DNA from: Marinovum sp048263515
GTDB taxonomy: Bacteria; Pseudomonadota; Alphaproteobacteria; Rhodobacterales; Rhodobacteraceae
Direction: 5' to 3'
Length of the DNA stretch: 64,000 bases
Assembly (NCBI RefSeq): GCF_048263515.1
Contig: NZ_JBLXEC010000006.1
Span: 140,747-204,746 of the forward strand
How positions within the stretch are numbered: position 1 is the stretch's first letter; every line of letters starts with the position of its first letter. Under the pieces are notes generated by a model. It worked only from the letters and a program-made list of their open reading frames with translations. It had not been told where the DNA came from and did no database searches. Made by a program: the position numbers and the translations under genes. This document shows positions 9,059 to 17,316 of this stretch, piece by piece.

Positions 9059-9669
9059 TCGAAACCATGCTCTGGCAGCCCGGTCGCGGCGTGGCGCTGG
9101 CCCGTCGCCACCGCGATCGCATCTGCCTCTCGGCCAGAAAACTGGGCTTTCCCTTCTATCCCAAAGCCTTCGATGCAATTCTTGATGCAGTTGTCGAAGA
9201 AGCCCCGCTGCGTCTCCGCCTGACCCTCGACGCCGAAGGTCGGCTCGACCACAGCTTCGCCCCCGCTCCAAAGCCCGCCAAACCCTGGGGCATCGCCATC
9301 GCACCGGACCGGCTGCACAGCACCGACCTCTGGCTCAAGATCAAATCCAGCAACCGCGCGCTCTATGACCGCACCCGAGCCCAGCTGCCGCCAGAGATCG
9401 ACGAAGCGATCTTCCTCAACGAAAAGGGCCACCTCTGCGAGGGCACGATCACCAACCTGATGGTCGAAACCGCCCCCGATACCTGGCTCACCCCGCCGCT
9501 CTCCGATGGCGTGCTGCCCGGCGTCATGCGCGCCGAACTGCTGGCCCAAGGCAGCCTCAAGGTCGCCAGCCTCACCGAGGACGACCTGCGCGCTGCCCGC
9601 CGCATCCGCCTCTGCAACGCGCTTCGAGGTGTGATCGAGGTCTCGGGCCTGGCCGACTGGCCCGCCTGA
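9016..9669 (+). CDS. pabC: Class IV aminotransferase, probable aminodeoxychorismate lyase
   Basis: 217 residues, fold-type IV PLP protein. It shows the family elements RLIETMLWQPG at the start, the lysine-bearing LKIKSSNRALYD segment, and NEKGHLCEGTITNLMV. Next to pabB it most likely releases pyruvate from aminodeoxychorismate to give p-aminobenzoate. The start is a GTG at 9016 inside the end of pabB, with GAGGAGG four bases upstream; the first ATG (9067) falls inside the conserved RLIETM block and is too late. At 217 residues it is shorter than E. coli PabC (269). Confidence 0.85.
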   Translation: MEKPFRPAPAGTRLIETMLWQPGRGVALARRHRDRICLSARKLGFPFYPKAFDAILDAVVEEAPLRLRLTLDAEGRLDHSFAPAPKPAKPWGIAIAPDRLHSTDLWLKIKSSNRALYDRTRAQLPPEIDEAIFLNEKGHLCEGTITNLMVETAPDTWLTPPLSDGVLPGVMRAELLAQGSLKVASLTEDDLRAARRIRLCNALRGVIEVSGLADWPA

Positions 9670-9748
9670 TCTTTCCTCTTGCTCCAAATACCCTCGGGGG
9701 AGTCCGGCTCTGCCGGACGGGGGCAGAGCCCCCAAACCCCCGCCGACC

Positions 9749-10825
9749 TCACGCCTGGCGCATCAACATCCCGAACAGGTCGCGCGGATCATCCGGATCG
9801 GCGAGCAGGTCGAGGTCGGCATAAAACCTCGTCCCCTTGATCCGGTCCCGCACGAACCTGAGCGCCGAGAAATCCTCGATCGCAAAACCCACGCTGTCAA
9901 ACAGTGTCACCTGCTGCGCCGAACTGCGGCCGGTGGCGGTGCCGCTGATCACCTGCCAGAGTTCGGTGAACGGATGGTCCGCCGGCATCTGCTGCAATTC
10001 GCCCTCGATCCGCGTCTGCTCGGGGTATTCCACGAACATCGCCGCCCGCGCCACGATGTCGCGGTGCAGCTCGGTCTTGCCGGGGCAATCGCCGCCGATG
10101 GCGTTGATGTGGACGCCTGCGCCGACCATGTTGTCGGTCAGGATGGTGGCGGTCTGCTTGTCGGCTGTGCAAGTGGTCAGAATCTGCGCGCCCTCGATCG
10201 CCTCTTCCGCCGAGCTGCAGGACACCACGGTCAGACCGGAGCCGGCGAGGTTGCGCGCCACCTTTTCGGTGGCGGCGCTGTCAGTGTCGTAAAGCCGCAC
10301 GGTGTCGATCCCCACCAGCGCCTTCATCGCCAGGGTCTGGAACTCTGCCTGCGCACCATTGCCGATCATCGCCATGCAGGTCGCGCCCTTCGGCGCCAGG
10401 TATTTCGCCGCCACAGCCGAGGTCGCGGCGGTGCGCATCGCGGTCAGCAGTGTCATCTCGGTCAGCAGCACCGGGTAGCCGGTGTAGACGTCTGCCAGCA
10501 GGCCAAAGGCCGTCACGGTCTGCAGGCCCTCGCGGGTGTTCTTGGGGTGGCCGTTGACGTATTTGAAGCCATAGGCCTCGCCGTCGGAGGTCGGCATCAG
10601 CTCGATCACCCCGACATCGGAATGCGAGGCAACGCGCGGCGTCTTGTCGAACAGCTCCCAGCGGCGGAAGTCCTCTTCGATATAGGTGGAAAGATCGCGC
10701 AGCATCTGCTCGATGCCGATGTGATGGATCAGCCGCATCATGTGATCGACCGAGACAAAGGGCACCAGCGCCTTGTCAGAGGGCGCGAGGTCGGCGGGGG
10801 CAAGCGGGGTCACGAGGGTCTCCAT
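9749..10825 (-). CDS. ocd: Ornithine cyclodeaminase
   Basis: 358 residues. NAD-dependent conversion of ornithine to proline and ammonia. The Rossmann motif MIGNGAQAEFQTLA and the ornithine cyclodeaminase/mu-crystallin signatures TAMRTAATSAVAAKYLA and INAIGGDCPGKTEL are visible. Its ATG shares one base with the stop of the arginase gene (TGATG), so the two are translated as a pair: arginine to ornithine to proline. The divergent Lrp-type gene is the likely local regulator. Confidence 0.95.
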   Translation of the reverse strand: METLVTPLAPADLAPSDKALVPFVSVDHMMRLIHHIGIEQMLRDLSTYIEEDFRRWELFDKTPRVASHSDVGVIELMPTSDGEAYGFKYVNGHPKNTREGLQTVTAFGLLADVYTGYPVLLTEMTLLTAMRTAATSAVAAKYLAPKGATCMAMIGNGAQAEFQTLAMKALVGIDTVRLYDTDSAATEKVARNLAGSGLTVVSCSSAEEAIEGAQILTTCTADKQTATILTDNMVGAGVHINAIGGDCPGKTELHRDIVARAAMFVEYPEQTRIEGELQQMPADHPFTELWQVISGTATGRSSAQQVTLFDSVGFAIEDFSALRFVRDRIKGTRFYADLDLLADPDDPRDLFGMLMRQA

Positions 10826-11751
10826 CAGATGTAGGACCGGGTGGGTCGGTCAAAGACACGGCGTCCCAGCGCCGAGGCGGCAAGGTCGACCATCGCCTGC
10901 GCGGTGCGGCCGCGTTCGTCGAGGAAGGGGTTCAATTCGACCATGTCCATCGAGGTCATCAACCCGCTGTCGCAGATCAGCTCCATCGCCAGGTGGCCTT
11001 CGCGGATCGTCGCGCCGCCGGGAACGGTGGTGCCGACGGCAGGGGCGACAGAGGGATCGAGAAAGTCGACGTCGAGCGAGACGTGCAGCGCGCCACCGGC
11101 CTCTTCCACGCGTTTGAGAAAGGCCGAGAGCGGCGTGGCGATGCCGGTCTCGTCGATCTCGCGCATGTCGTGGTAATGGATGCCGCTGTCCTGCAGCATG
11201 GCCTTTTCCGCCGGATCGACCGAGCGCAGTCCGATGATGCAGACGTTCTCTTCCGGCACCGGCGCGGTCACCTTGGGAAAACCGGGAAAGCCCTTGCGCC
11301 CCGTGGCATAGGCCAGCGGCGTGCCGTGCAGATTGCCGGATGTGGTGGTCTCGGCGGTGTGGAAATCGCTGTGCGCGTCGAGCCAGAGCACGAATTGCGG
11401 CCGGCCCTTGGAGGCCGCATGCGCCGCCACGCCGGGCACGGTGCCGAGCGAAATCGCGTGGTCGCCGCCAAGGAAGATCGGCAGGCCCCGTGACATCGCC
11501 TGTTCCGCCTCGCGGATCAGCCGGTAGGTCCAGGCGATGGTCTCGTTCGGCTTGTGCAGCCGCCCGCCGTCCTCGTCCGGCGTAAAGCTGGCGGGGCTCA
11601 GGTTGCCGTCGTCCACCACCTTGAGCCCGAGCGCCCGCAGCGCCCGAGCCAGCCCGGCGGTGCGAAAGGCGTCAGGCCCCATGAGACAGCCGTCGCGGCG
11701 TTTGCCGCTGTCCATCGGTGCGCCGATAAGCAGGCAGGTTTTCGGTTTCAT
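10825..11751 (-). CDS. rocF: Arginase
   Basis: 308 residues, manganese hydrolase splitting arginine into ornithine and urea. The metal-binding blocks are present: GGDHAISLGT, DAHSDFHT and SLDVDFLDPS, followed by GGATIREGHLAMEL. The ATG at 11751 has GGGAG seven bases upstream; a TTG just before it is an alternative that adds one residue. First gene of the arginase-cyclodeaminase operon. Confidence 0.95.
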   Translation of the reverse strand: MKPKTCLLIGAPMDSGKRRDGCLMGPDAFRTAGLARALRALGLKVVDDGNLSPASFTPDEDGGRLHKPNETIAWTYRLIREAEQAMSRGLPIFLGGDHAISLGTVPGVAAHAASKGRPQFVLWLDAHSDFHTAETTTSGNLHGTPLAYATGRKGFPGFPKVTAPVPEENVCIIGLRSVDPAEKAMLQDSGIHYHDMREIDETGIATPLSAFLKRVEEAGGALHVSLDVDFLDPSVAPAVGTTVPGGATIREGHLAMELICDSGLMTSMDMVELNPFLDERGRTAQAMVDLAASALGRRVFDRPTRSYI

Positions 11752-11777
11752 CAAAGGCTCCCCGTGGCTTGATCTGT

Positions 11778-11790
11778 CGCCACTATGGCG
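11778..11790. promoter_or_regulatory. Small dyad between arginase and the Lrp-type gene
   Basis: CGCCA-cta-TGGCG lies in the 118-base gap between the divergent arginase and Lrp-type genes, 27 bases upstream of the arginase start. It may be part of a regulator site, but a 5-bp dyad in GC-rich DNA is weak evidence. Confidence 0.25.
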
Positions 11791-11869
11791 GATAGAACGG
11801 ACGAAGTGCAGCGCTCAAACTGCCCGATCCGGGGGAAGTTTCGGCAAAACGCAGGAGATTTCCGCCGTT

Positions 11870-12295
11870 ATGGACGCTACCGACCAGAAACTCATCGCCG
11901 CATTGCGCCATGATGCGCGCGCCTCGCTCTCCGATCTCGCGGCGCGGCTGGGCCTGTCGCGCACCACCGTCAGGGCGCGGATCGAGCGGCTTCAGGCGCG
12001 GGGCGAGATCGTGGGCTTTACCGTGGTGCTCAAGGGTGACGCGGCGCGCGACCCGGTGCGCGGGCTGATGATGATCGGCATCGAGGGGCGCGGCACCGAC
12101 CGCATCCTGCGCCACCTGGCCGGGCTGGCGGAGGTCAGGGCGCTGCATTCCACCAATGGTCGCTGGGACGTAATCGCCGAGATCGGCACCGAGACGCTCG
12201 AGGCTTTCGATGCCGTGTTGGCGCAGATCCGCCGGCTGGACGGGGTGGCGCAGTCCGAGACCAGCCTGCTGCTCTCGACGCGGAAATCCGGTTAG
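11870..12295 (+). CDS. Lrp/AsnC-family transcriptional regulator
   Basis: 141 residues: an N-terminal winged helix (MDATDQKLIAALRHDARAS, then SDLAARLGLSRTTVRARIERL) and a C-terminal amino-acid-binding RAM domain (GIEGRGTDRILRHLAGL, ending VAQSETSLLL). Divergent from arginase/ocd, so probably the arginine- or ornithine-responsive activator of that operon, by analogy with other Lrp-type regulators encoded beside catabolic genes. The stop codon overlaps the stop of dsbB on the other strand. Confidence 0.92.
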   Translation: MDATDQKLIAALRHDARASLSDLAARLGLSRTTVRARIERLQARGEIVGFTVVLKGDAARDPVRGLMMIGIEGRGTDRILRHLAGLAEVRALHSTNGRWDVIAEIGTETLEAFDAVLAQIRRLDGVAQSETSLLLSTRKSG

Positions 12296-12759
12296 GCGCT
12301 GGCCCGCGCGGCCTTGATCCAGACCGCCACCAGCAGCAGCGAGAAGATGGCGTTCCAGTTCGCCATGCTCAGACCGAAGAGAAACGGCGTGAAGCTGTCG
12401 CAGAGCACCAGCGCCGGGGCGTCGGAGCCGCCGGGCAGCAGGTCGCCGCCGGCCAGACTGCCGAGGTCCTCGCCGCTGCCGGTGCAGCTCGACGGGCCTT
12501 TCCACCATTTGCGCTCGACACCGCTGTGATACAGCCCGATGCCGGCGGTGGTGGCGGCGGCGAGGGCGCCGAGGACGGGCAGGGCGCGGCCGGGCAGGGC
12601 CAGCGCCAGGGCGCCGATCAGGATTGCGGCGGCATGCGGCCAGCGCTGCCAGAGGCACATGGCACAGGGCGCCCAGCCCAAAGCCTGGAACAGGAAGGCC
12701 CCGGCCAGCAGCGCAAAAGAGCCACCAGCGGCCAGCAGGACAAGCGAATTGCGGGTCAT
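12292..12759 (-). CDS. dsbB: Disulfide bond formation protein B
   Basis: 155 residues, four predicted membrane helices. The first cysteine pair is in WAPCAMCLWQRWPH after helix 1. A second pair is provided by C in SSCTGSG and VLCDSFTPF in the second periplasmic loop. DsbB re-oxidises DsbA and passes electrons to quinone. The ATG at 12759 overlaps the stop of the upstream yqaA-like gene by four bases (ATGA), so they form an operon. Confidence 0.9.
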   Translation of the reverse strand: MTRNSLVLLAAGGSFALLAGAFLFQALGWAPCAMCLWQRWPHAAAILIGALALALPGRALPVLGALAAATTAGIGLYHSGVERKWWKGPSSCTGSGEDLGSLAGGDLLPGGSDAPALVLCDSFTPFLFGLSMANWNAIFSLLLVAVWIKAARASA

Positions 12760-13334
12760 AGGTACCTCACCAGAACGAAGCCGCCGATCAACACCGCGGT
12801 AAAGCCGGTCAGCGCAAGGCCGAGGCGTTTCTCGATGAAGTCGCGGATCGGCGCGCCGAAGTAGAAAAGCAGCCCGGCGACCAGGAAGAACCTTATGCCG
12901 CGGGCGATGATCGAGGTGACGAGGAAGGTCATCAGCGGCATGCCGGTCCAACCCGACATGATGGTGATGACCTTGTAGGGGAAGGGCGTGATCCCGGCGA
13001 TCAGCACCGCCCAGAAGCCGAAATCGTTGAACCTTGTGTTGAACTCTTCCATCGCATGGGCCTTGCCCAGCGCCGCCAGGATCGGCGCGCCAAGCGCATC
13101 GTAGAAGAAGGCACCGATGGCATAGCCCAGCAGGCCGCCCAGCACCGAAGACACCAGCGCCACGAGCGCGATCAGCCAGGCCCGCGAGGGGCGCGCGATG
13201 ATCATCGGGATCATCAGCACATCTGGTGGAATCGGAAAGACCGAGCTTTCCACGAAGGACACGGCCGCCAGCACCCAGAGGGCATTGCGGTGTTCGGCCA
13301 TGGCCAGGGTGCGGGTGTAAAGAGCGTGCAACAT
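12756..13334 (-). CDS. YqaA-family (DedA/VTT-like) membrane protein
   Basis: 192 residues with about four hydrophobic segments. It has the family pattern ESSVFPIPPDVLMIPM near the start and GITPFPYKVITIMSG in the middle, the VTT/SNARE-associated signature. DedA-type proteins are linked to lipid scrambling and envelope stability; the specific role is unknown. It is co-transcribed with dsbB. Confidence 0.85.
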   Translation of the reverse strand: MLHALYTRTLAMAEHRNALWVLAAVSFVESSVFPIPPDVLMIPMIIARPSRAWLIALVALVSSVLGGLLGYAIGAFFYDALGAPILAALGKAHAMEEFNTRFNDFGFWAVLIAGITPFPYKVITIMSGWTGMPLMTFLVTSIIARGIRFFLVAGLLFYFGAPIRDFIEKRLGLALTGFTAVLIGGFVLVRYL

Positions 13335-13434
13335 GAGAGCCTCAGAGCATGGGCCGGAGGCGGGGTCAAGACTGCAAGAATCCGTGATTTCCCCTCTGGA
13401 CGCCCGTGCCTCTGGACGATATTCGAAGACCCGT

Positions 13435-13520
13435 GCCCAAGTGGCGGAATGGTAGACGCAGGGGATTCAAAATCCCCCGATAGCGATATCGTGTGGGTTC
13501 GAGTCCCACCTTGGGCACCA
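13435..13520 (+). tRNA. tRNA-Leu (anticodon CAA)
   Basis: An 86-base gene with CCA encoded. The acceptor stem is GCCCAAG / CTTGGGC, the anticodon arm gggga-TTCAAAA-tcccc places CAA in the loop, there is a long class II variable arm (GATAGCGATATC region), and the T arm is gtGGGTTCGAGTCCCac. It reads UUG leucine codons. Confidence 0.95.
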
Positions 13521-13589
13521 TCAGAACAGCGCCGTTGCGCTGTTTTCCGCAAGACCTTCAGAGATGTCGCCCGTCAGGGCCGGGATGCC

Positions 13590-14159
13590 TCAGTGACCGT
13601 GAGCGGTCTCGCCGCGGGCGATGCTCAGGTGATGCGCCCGGTGGTGATCCTGGCTGGCCATCAGCCCGAAGAACCCGAGCCCCTGGATCCGCGCCACCAC
13701 AGCCGGGTCGGCGCTGATCACTCGCAGGATCATGCCGTCGTCGGTGTCCTCGGTCGTGACGGTCCAGCGGGTTTCCTGCGACAGCTGCGCCGCATGGGCC
13801 GGCAGCATGCGACGCAGGGTCGCGAGGGTTTCGGCATCGCCGGTCGCCAATGATGAGAGACCGTCGGGCAGGGCGGTTTCGGTCACCTGCGCCGCGGTGA
13901 TCAGCCGGTCCATGTCCAGCAGGTGGGCGCGCAGGCCGGTCAGGTCGACGCGGCTCCAATCGGTCGTGGGGTCGGCCTCGAGCAGGCGCACCACTTCGGA
14001 CAGCGCGGCAAAGGCGCCTTGTCCGGGTTCGCTCAGCGTGGCGGCGGCGGGTGCCGCGTCATGCGCCCGATGATCCATGCCGCCGTGGCCGGACTGGGCA
14101 AGCGTCAGTGTGGTCGAGGCGGCAAGCGCCCCGAGGGTCAAAAGAAATCGCGTCTGCAT
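13590..14159 (-). CDS. Secreted His/Met-containing protein of unknown function
   Basis: 189 residues. It starts with a Sec signal peptide (MQTRFLLTLGALAASTTLTLAQ) and then a His-rich stretch (GHGGMDHRAHDA). The C-terminus is also histidine-rich (SQDHHRAHHLSIARGETAHGH). The middle is helical with no family I recognise. Divergent from a Crp-type regulator and next to cytochromes and a multicopper oxidase, so a periplasmic metal-handling (copper) role is a reasonable guess, no more. Confidence 0.75.
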   Translation of the reverse strand: MQTRFLLTLGALAASTTLTLAQSGHGGMDHRAHDAAPAAATLSEPGQGAFAALSEVVRLLEADPTTDWSRVDLTGLRAHLLDMDRLITAAQVTETALPDGLSSLATGDAETLATLRRMLPAHAAQLSQETRWTVTTEDTDDGMILRVISADPAVVARIQGLGFFGLMASQDHHRAHHLSIARGETAHGH

Positions 14160-14215
14160 CAGGGGGATCCTCTTGTGATGTCGTCAGAGGCTATCCGAAC
14201 CCTGCGCGACGCCCT

Positions 14216-14229
14216 ATGATATCTATCAT
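14216..14229. promoter_or_regulatory. Dyad overlapping the start of the Crp-type gene
   Basis: ATGATA-tc-TATCAT, two perfect 6-base arms, covers the start-codon region of the regulator at 14228. The position suits self-repression or control of the divergent gene ending at 14159. The arms do not match the FNR or CRP consensus. Confidence 0.35.
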
Positions 14230-14761
14230 GTCCGACTGGCTCTCCCTCTTTGCATCCGCTCCGATCCGCCGTCTCGACGCCGGCGCGGTGCTGTTTCGCC
14301 GCGAGGATCTGGTCGCGGCGATGCACTTGGTGCGCCGGGGCGCGGTGGCGCTGGAACGGCCCCTGACCGATGGCACGGCGCTGACCCTGCATGTTGCTTC
14401 CGCCGGCGAGGGGCTCGCCGAGGCCTCGCTCTTTGCCGAGCGCTACCATTGCGACGCTGTGGCACGGGAAGCCGCGGAACTGGCGGTGCTGCCGCGCGCC
14501 GCGGTGCTCGATGGGCTGCGCGCGCGCCCCGAAGCGGCGCTCAGCCTGATCCGGACGCAGGCGCGCGAGGTTCAGGCGCAACGGGCCCGGGTCGAACTGC
14601 TGCGCCTGCGCCGGGTTGCCGACCGGCTGGAAGCCTGGCTCGACCTCAACGGCGGGCCGCCCGCTGGCGGCTGGGTCCGGGTGGCGGAAGAGATCGGCGT
14701 CTCGCCGCCGGCGCTCTACCGAGAGCTGGCGCGGCGAAGGAAGGCTGCTGGACCTCACTGA
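14228..14761 (+). CDS. Crp/Fnr-family transcriptional regulator
   Basis: 177 residues: a cyclic-nucleotide-binding-like beta-barrel (about 10-110), a long dimer helix, and a C-terminal helix-turn-helix VRVAEEIGVSPPALYRELARR. There are no N-terminal FNR-type cysteines, so it is not an oxygen-sensing iron-sulfur FNR. No good ribosome site precedes either ATG (14216 or 14228); I chose 14228. It stands between a secreted His-rich protein and a cytochrome/multicopper oxidase cluster, which it probably controls. Confidence 0.85.
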   Translation: MSDWLSLFASAPIRRLDAGAVLFRREDLVAAMHLVRRGAVALERPLTDGTALTLHVASAGEGLAEASLFAERYHCDAVAREAAELAVLPRAAVLDGLRARPEAALSLIRTQAREVQAQRARVELLRLRRVADRLEAWLDLNGGPPAGGWVRVAEEIGVSPPALYRELARRRKAAGPH

Positions 14762-14897
14762 CCAGATTGTTACATTTTGCGGTAAATTCACGGGTGCATC
14801 GGGCGCGGCGCATTGGTTAAGACTTGTGTCATGGTCCTGAGCGCGGGGTTGTCGCAAGACCCGTGTGACGCGCCGCAGAAGAGGGAGACAGACGGGC

Positions 14898-15344
14898 ATG
14901 ACCAGAACGACCACGGCGCTTGCCATCGCGGCGGTCCTGTTCGCGGGCCTTGCCCTGTCGCGCCTGCTGCCCTCCGACGCCTTGGTCAGCGCGCCGGAGA
15001 CGGCGCAGGGCAGCGGTGAGAGCACCGCCATGGTCGAGGTTGCGCTGCCGGCGGAGTTCTCGGGCAATGGCCGCATCGGCAAGACCATCTTCGAGGCGAA
15101 ATGCGCTGCCTGCCATGGCCCCAATGCCGCCGGTCAGGACGGTGTCGCGCCGCCGCTGGTGCACAAGATCTACGAGCCGAGCCACCATTCCGACGCGGCC
15201 TTTCTTCTGGCGGCGCAGAACGGCGTGCGCTCGCATCACTGGCGGTTTGGCGACATGCCGCCGGTCGAAGGCGTGACCCAGGGCGACGTCACGATGGTCA
15301 CCGCTTACGTGCGCGAATTGCAACGCGCCAACGGCATCAACTGA
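14898..15344 (+). CDS. Small membrane-anchored or secreted c-type cytochrome
   Basis: 148 residues. An N-terminal hydrophobic segment (TTTALAIAAVLFAGLALSRL) serves as signal or anchor. One heme-binding motif, CAACH (C69, C72, H73), lies in FEAKCAACHGPNAAG; the likely sixth ligand is the Met in FGDMPPVEGVT. Class I cytochrome c of the monoheme type. Its stop codon overlaps the start of the next gene (TGATG). Expected to carry electrons in the periplasm to or from the multicopper oxidase encoded downstream. Confidence 0.88.
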   Translation: MTRTTTALAIAAVLFAGLALSRLLPSDALVSAPETAQGSGESTAMVEVALPAEFSGNGRIGKTIFEAKCAACHGPNAAGQDGVAPPLVHKIYEPSHHSDAAFLLAAQNGVRSHHWRFGDMPPVEGVTQGDVTMVTAYVRELQRANGIN

Positions 15345-15673
15345 TGCGCGCCGGGCTGGTCCGGAGGCTGCTGAGCGCGCTGCTTCTGGGCGCGCTGGTG
15401 CTGTTTGTCAGCGTCAGCGGCGACGGCCTGCCGCACGAGGAGGCCGGCGCCGGCCATGTCCATGCCTCCGAGGCCGAGCCTGCGCCCGACACGCCGCGCG
15501 CGCCCGGCCATTGTCACCCCGGTCTCGACTGCTTCGTGACCGTTGCCTTTCTCGTGCCGCCGGGGCTGGCGCGCCCGGTGGCCGAAGCCTCTGCCACCTA
15601 CGAGGTGCAGCATCCGGCGCTGCACAGGTGGCGTCTCTGGTCCGATCCGCCGCCGCCGCGGCCCCTGTCCTGA
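15344..15673 (+). CDS. Small membrane/periplasmic protein with a His-Cys motif
   Basis: 109 residues: one hydrophobic segment (LLSALLLGALVLFVSV), a His/Glu-rich part, then GHCHPGLDCFVTVAFLVPP, and a proline-rich tail. No family recognised. Translationally coupled to the cytochrome upstream and followed by another cytochrome. The Cys and His residues would suit transient copper or heme binding, which is inference from composition and context only. Confidence 0.65.
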   Translation: MRAGLVRRLLSALLLGALVLFVSVSGDGLPHEEAGAGHVHASEAEPAPDTPRAPGHCHPGLDCFVTVAFLVPPGLARPVAEASATYEVQHPALHRWRLWSDPPPPRPLS

Positions 15674-15716
15674 TCGTCACACGACAGCACAGCAAGGACA
15701 AACGGAGACTTATGAG

Positions 15717-16292
15717 ATGTACAGGACACCCCTGATCGCGGCCGTGGTCGCAACCGGCCTCGCCGCAGGCGCGCTGGCCCATGGCGGCGCCACCGGTATC
15801 GTGAAAGAGCGCATGGACGCCATGGACGCCATGGGCGACGCGGTGAAATCGGTGACGCCGATGATGAGCGGCGCGGCCCCCTATGACGCCGAGACGCTGC
15901 GCGCCGCTGCCCGGACCTTTCGCGAACATTCCGGCGAGGCGATGACCACGCTCTTTCCCGAAGGCAGCGGCGGCAAGCCGTCAGAGGCGAAAGAGACCAT
16001 CTGGTCGGACTGGGAGGATTTCGCGGCGCTGGCCGAGCAGCTGGGCCGCTATGCCGAAGGGCTGGAGGCTGCGGCGGACAACGGTCTGGCCGGATCCGCT
16101 GGCACCGGCGCGATGATGGGCGGCGGCGGCATGATGGGCGGCGATGGCACCACGGGCGGCGGCGCGATGATGGGCGGCGGCGCGATGATGAGCGCCGAGC
16201 ATATTGCCGAGATGCCGGCGGATGCGGCCTTTGCCATGACGGCGCAGGTCTGCTCGAGCTGTCACGAACGTTTCCGCACGAAAGCCAACTGA
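15717..16292 (+). CDS. Cytochrome c-556/c'-type protein with a Met-Gly-rich insertion
   Basis: 191 residues. Signal peptide (MYRTPLIAAVVATGLAAGALA), then a four-helix cytochrome c' body beginning GIVKERMDAMDAMGDAVK, and the heme motif CSSCH at 179-183 near the C-terminus, as expected for class II cytochromes. Unusually, between about residues 130 and 160 there is a low-complexity loop made of MMGGG repeats (DNA 16111-16193). Methionine clusters bind Cu(I) in proteins such as CopC/CueO, so a copper role is possible. ATG at 15717 has GGAG upstream. Just ahead of the diheme cytochrome gene. Confidence 0.85.
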   Translation: MYRTPLIAAVVATGLAAGALAHGGATGIVKERMDAMDAMGDAVKSVTPMMSGAAPYDAETLRAAARTFREHSGEAMTTLFPEGSGGKPSEAKETIWSDWEDFAALAEQLGRYAEGLEAAADNGLAGSAGTGAMMGGGGMMGGDGTTGGGAMMGGGAMMSAEHIAEMPADAAFAMTAQVCSSCHERFRTKAN

Positions 16293-16293
16293 C

Positions 16294-17226
16294 ATGCGGC
16301 GTCTTGTTGTTCTGAGCCTCGGGGCGGCGGCGCTTGGCGCCGTGGCCCTCGGGGCGGTGATCGCATGGCCGGTCGGCAGCGCGCCTGCGCCGATCGCGCC
16401 GGTCGGCAATGTCGAGCGCGGTGCCTATCTGGCGCGGGCCAGCGGCTGCATCGCCTGTCATTCCGACTTTGCCGGCGGTGGCGCGCCCCTGGCCGGCGGG
16501 GCGCCGCTGGTGACCGATTTCGGCACCTTCCACCCGCCCAATATCACCACCGATCCCGAGGCCGGGATCGGTGACTGGACGGCCGAGAGCTTTGCCATGG
16601 CGGTGCGCCAGGGGGTTTCGCCCGATGGCACGCCCTATTTCCCGGCCTTTCCCTATCCGTTCTATGCGGACTTCAGCGATCAGGACATCGCCGATCTCTG
16701 GGCCGCGTTCCAGACGGTGCCGCCTGTGGCCGAGCCCGCGCCGCCGCATGAGGTGAGCTTTCCCTTCGACCAGCGCTGGGGGCTCAAGCTCTGGCGGGCG
16801 GCCTATTTCTACGACCCGAAGTCCGGGCCGGTCGAGGGCCGCAGCGAGGCCTGGAACCGGGGGCGCGAACTGGTGCGGGGGGCCACCCATTGCGGCGCCT
16901 GTCACACCCCGCGCAACCTGGCGGGCGGGCGGGATCTGGGCGCGATCTTTGCCGGCAATGCGCGCCTGCCCGGCGGCAGCAAGGCGCCGCCGATCACCCC
17001 CAAGGCGCTGGCCAAAGGTGGCTGGACCGTGCCCACGCTGGCCTATGCGCTGGCCTCGGGGCTGACGCCTTCGGGCGATGCCTTCGGCGGCAGCATGGCC
17101 GAGGTGGTGCGCGAGGGCACGCGGTTCCTGACCCAGCAGGACCGCGAGGCGATGGCGCTCTTCCTGCTCGACGCCGATGAGGCGTCAGAGGACCTGGCCA
17201 GCGACACCGGCCCGGCGAAGGACTGA
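16294..17226 (+). CDS. Diheme cytochrome c
   Basis: 310 residues with a membrane/signal segment at 1-25 and two class I heme domains: CIACH at 52-56 and CGACH at 200-204. It resembles the cytochrome subunits that accept electrons from alcohol or aldehyde dehydrogenases (TTDPEAGIGDWTAESFAMAV and HPPNIT blocks are typical). It begins two bases after the previous stop. In this cluster it probably links the smaller cytochromes with the multicopper oxidase or the respiratory chain. Confidence 0.9.
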   Translation: MRRLVVLSLGAAALGAVALGAVIAWPVGSAPAPIAPVGNVERGAYLARASGCIACHSDFAGGGAPLAGGAPLVTDFGTFHPPNITTDPEAGIGDWTAESFAMAVRQGVSPDGTPYFPAFPYPFYADFSDQDIADLWAAFQTVPPVAEPAPPHEVSFPFDQRWGLKLWRAAYFYDPKSGPVEGRSEAWNRGRELVRGATHCGACHTPRNLAGGRDLGAIFAGNARLPGGSKAPPITPKALAKGGWTVPTLAYALASGLTPSGDAFGGSMAEVVREGTRFLTQQDREAMALFLLDADEASEDLASDTGPAKD

Positions 17227-17245
17227 GCCGGGACGTGAGCACTTC

Positions 17246-17271
17246 CCGGACCGCGGCCTTTCGCGGTCCGG
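17246..17271 (+). terminator. Hairpin between the diheme cytochrome and the multicopper oxidase
   Basis: CCGGACCGCG / CGCGGTCCGG, perfect 10-base arms with a 6-base loop. No T tract follows, so it may be a processing or partial-stop hairpin that lowers expression of the oxidase relative to the cytochromes. Confidence 0.45.
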
Positions 17272-17316
17272 TTGACCCCATCGGGCCATTCGGCCCCGGA
17301 CGAAAGGCAACAGATC

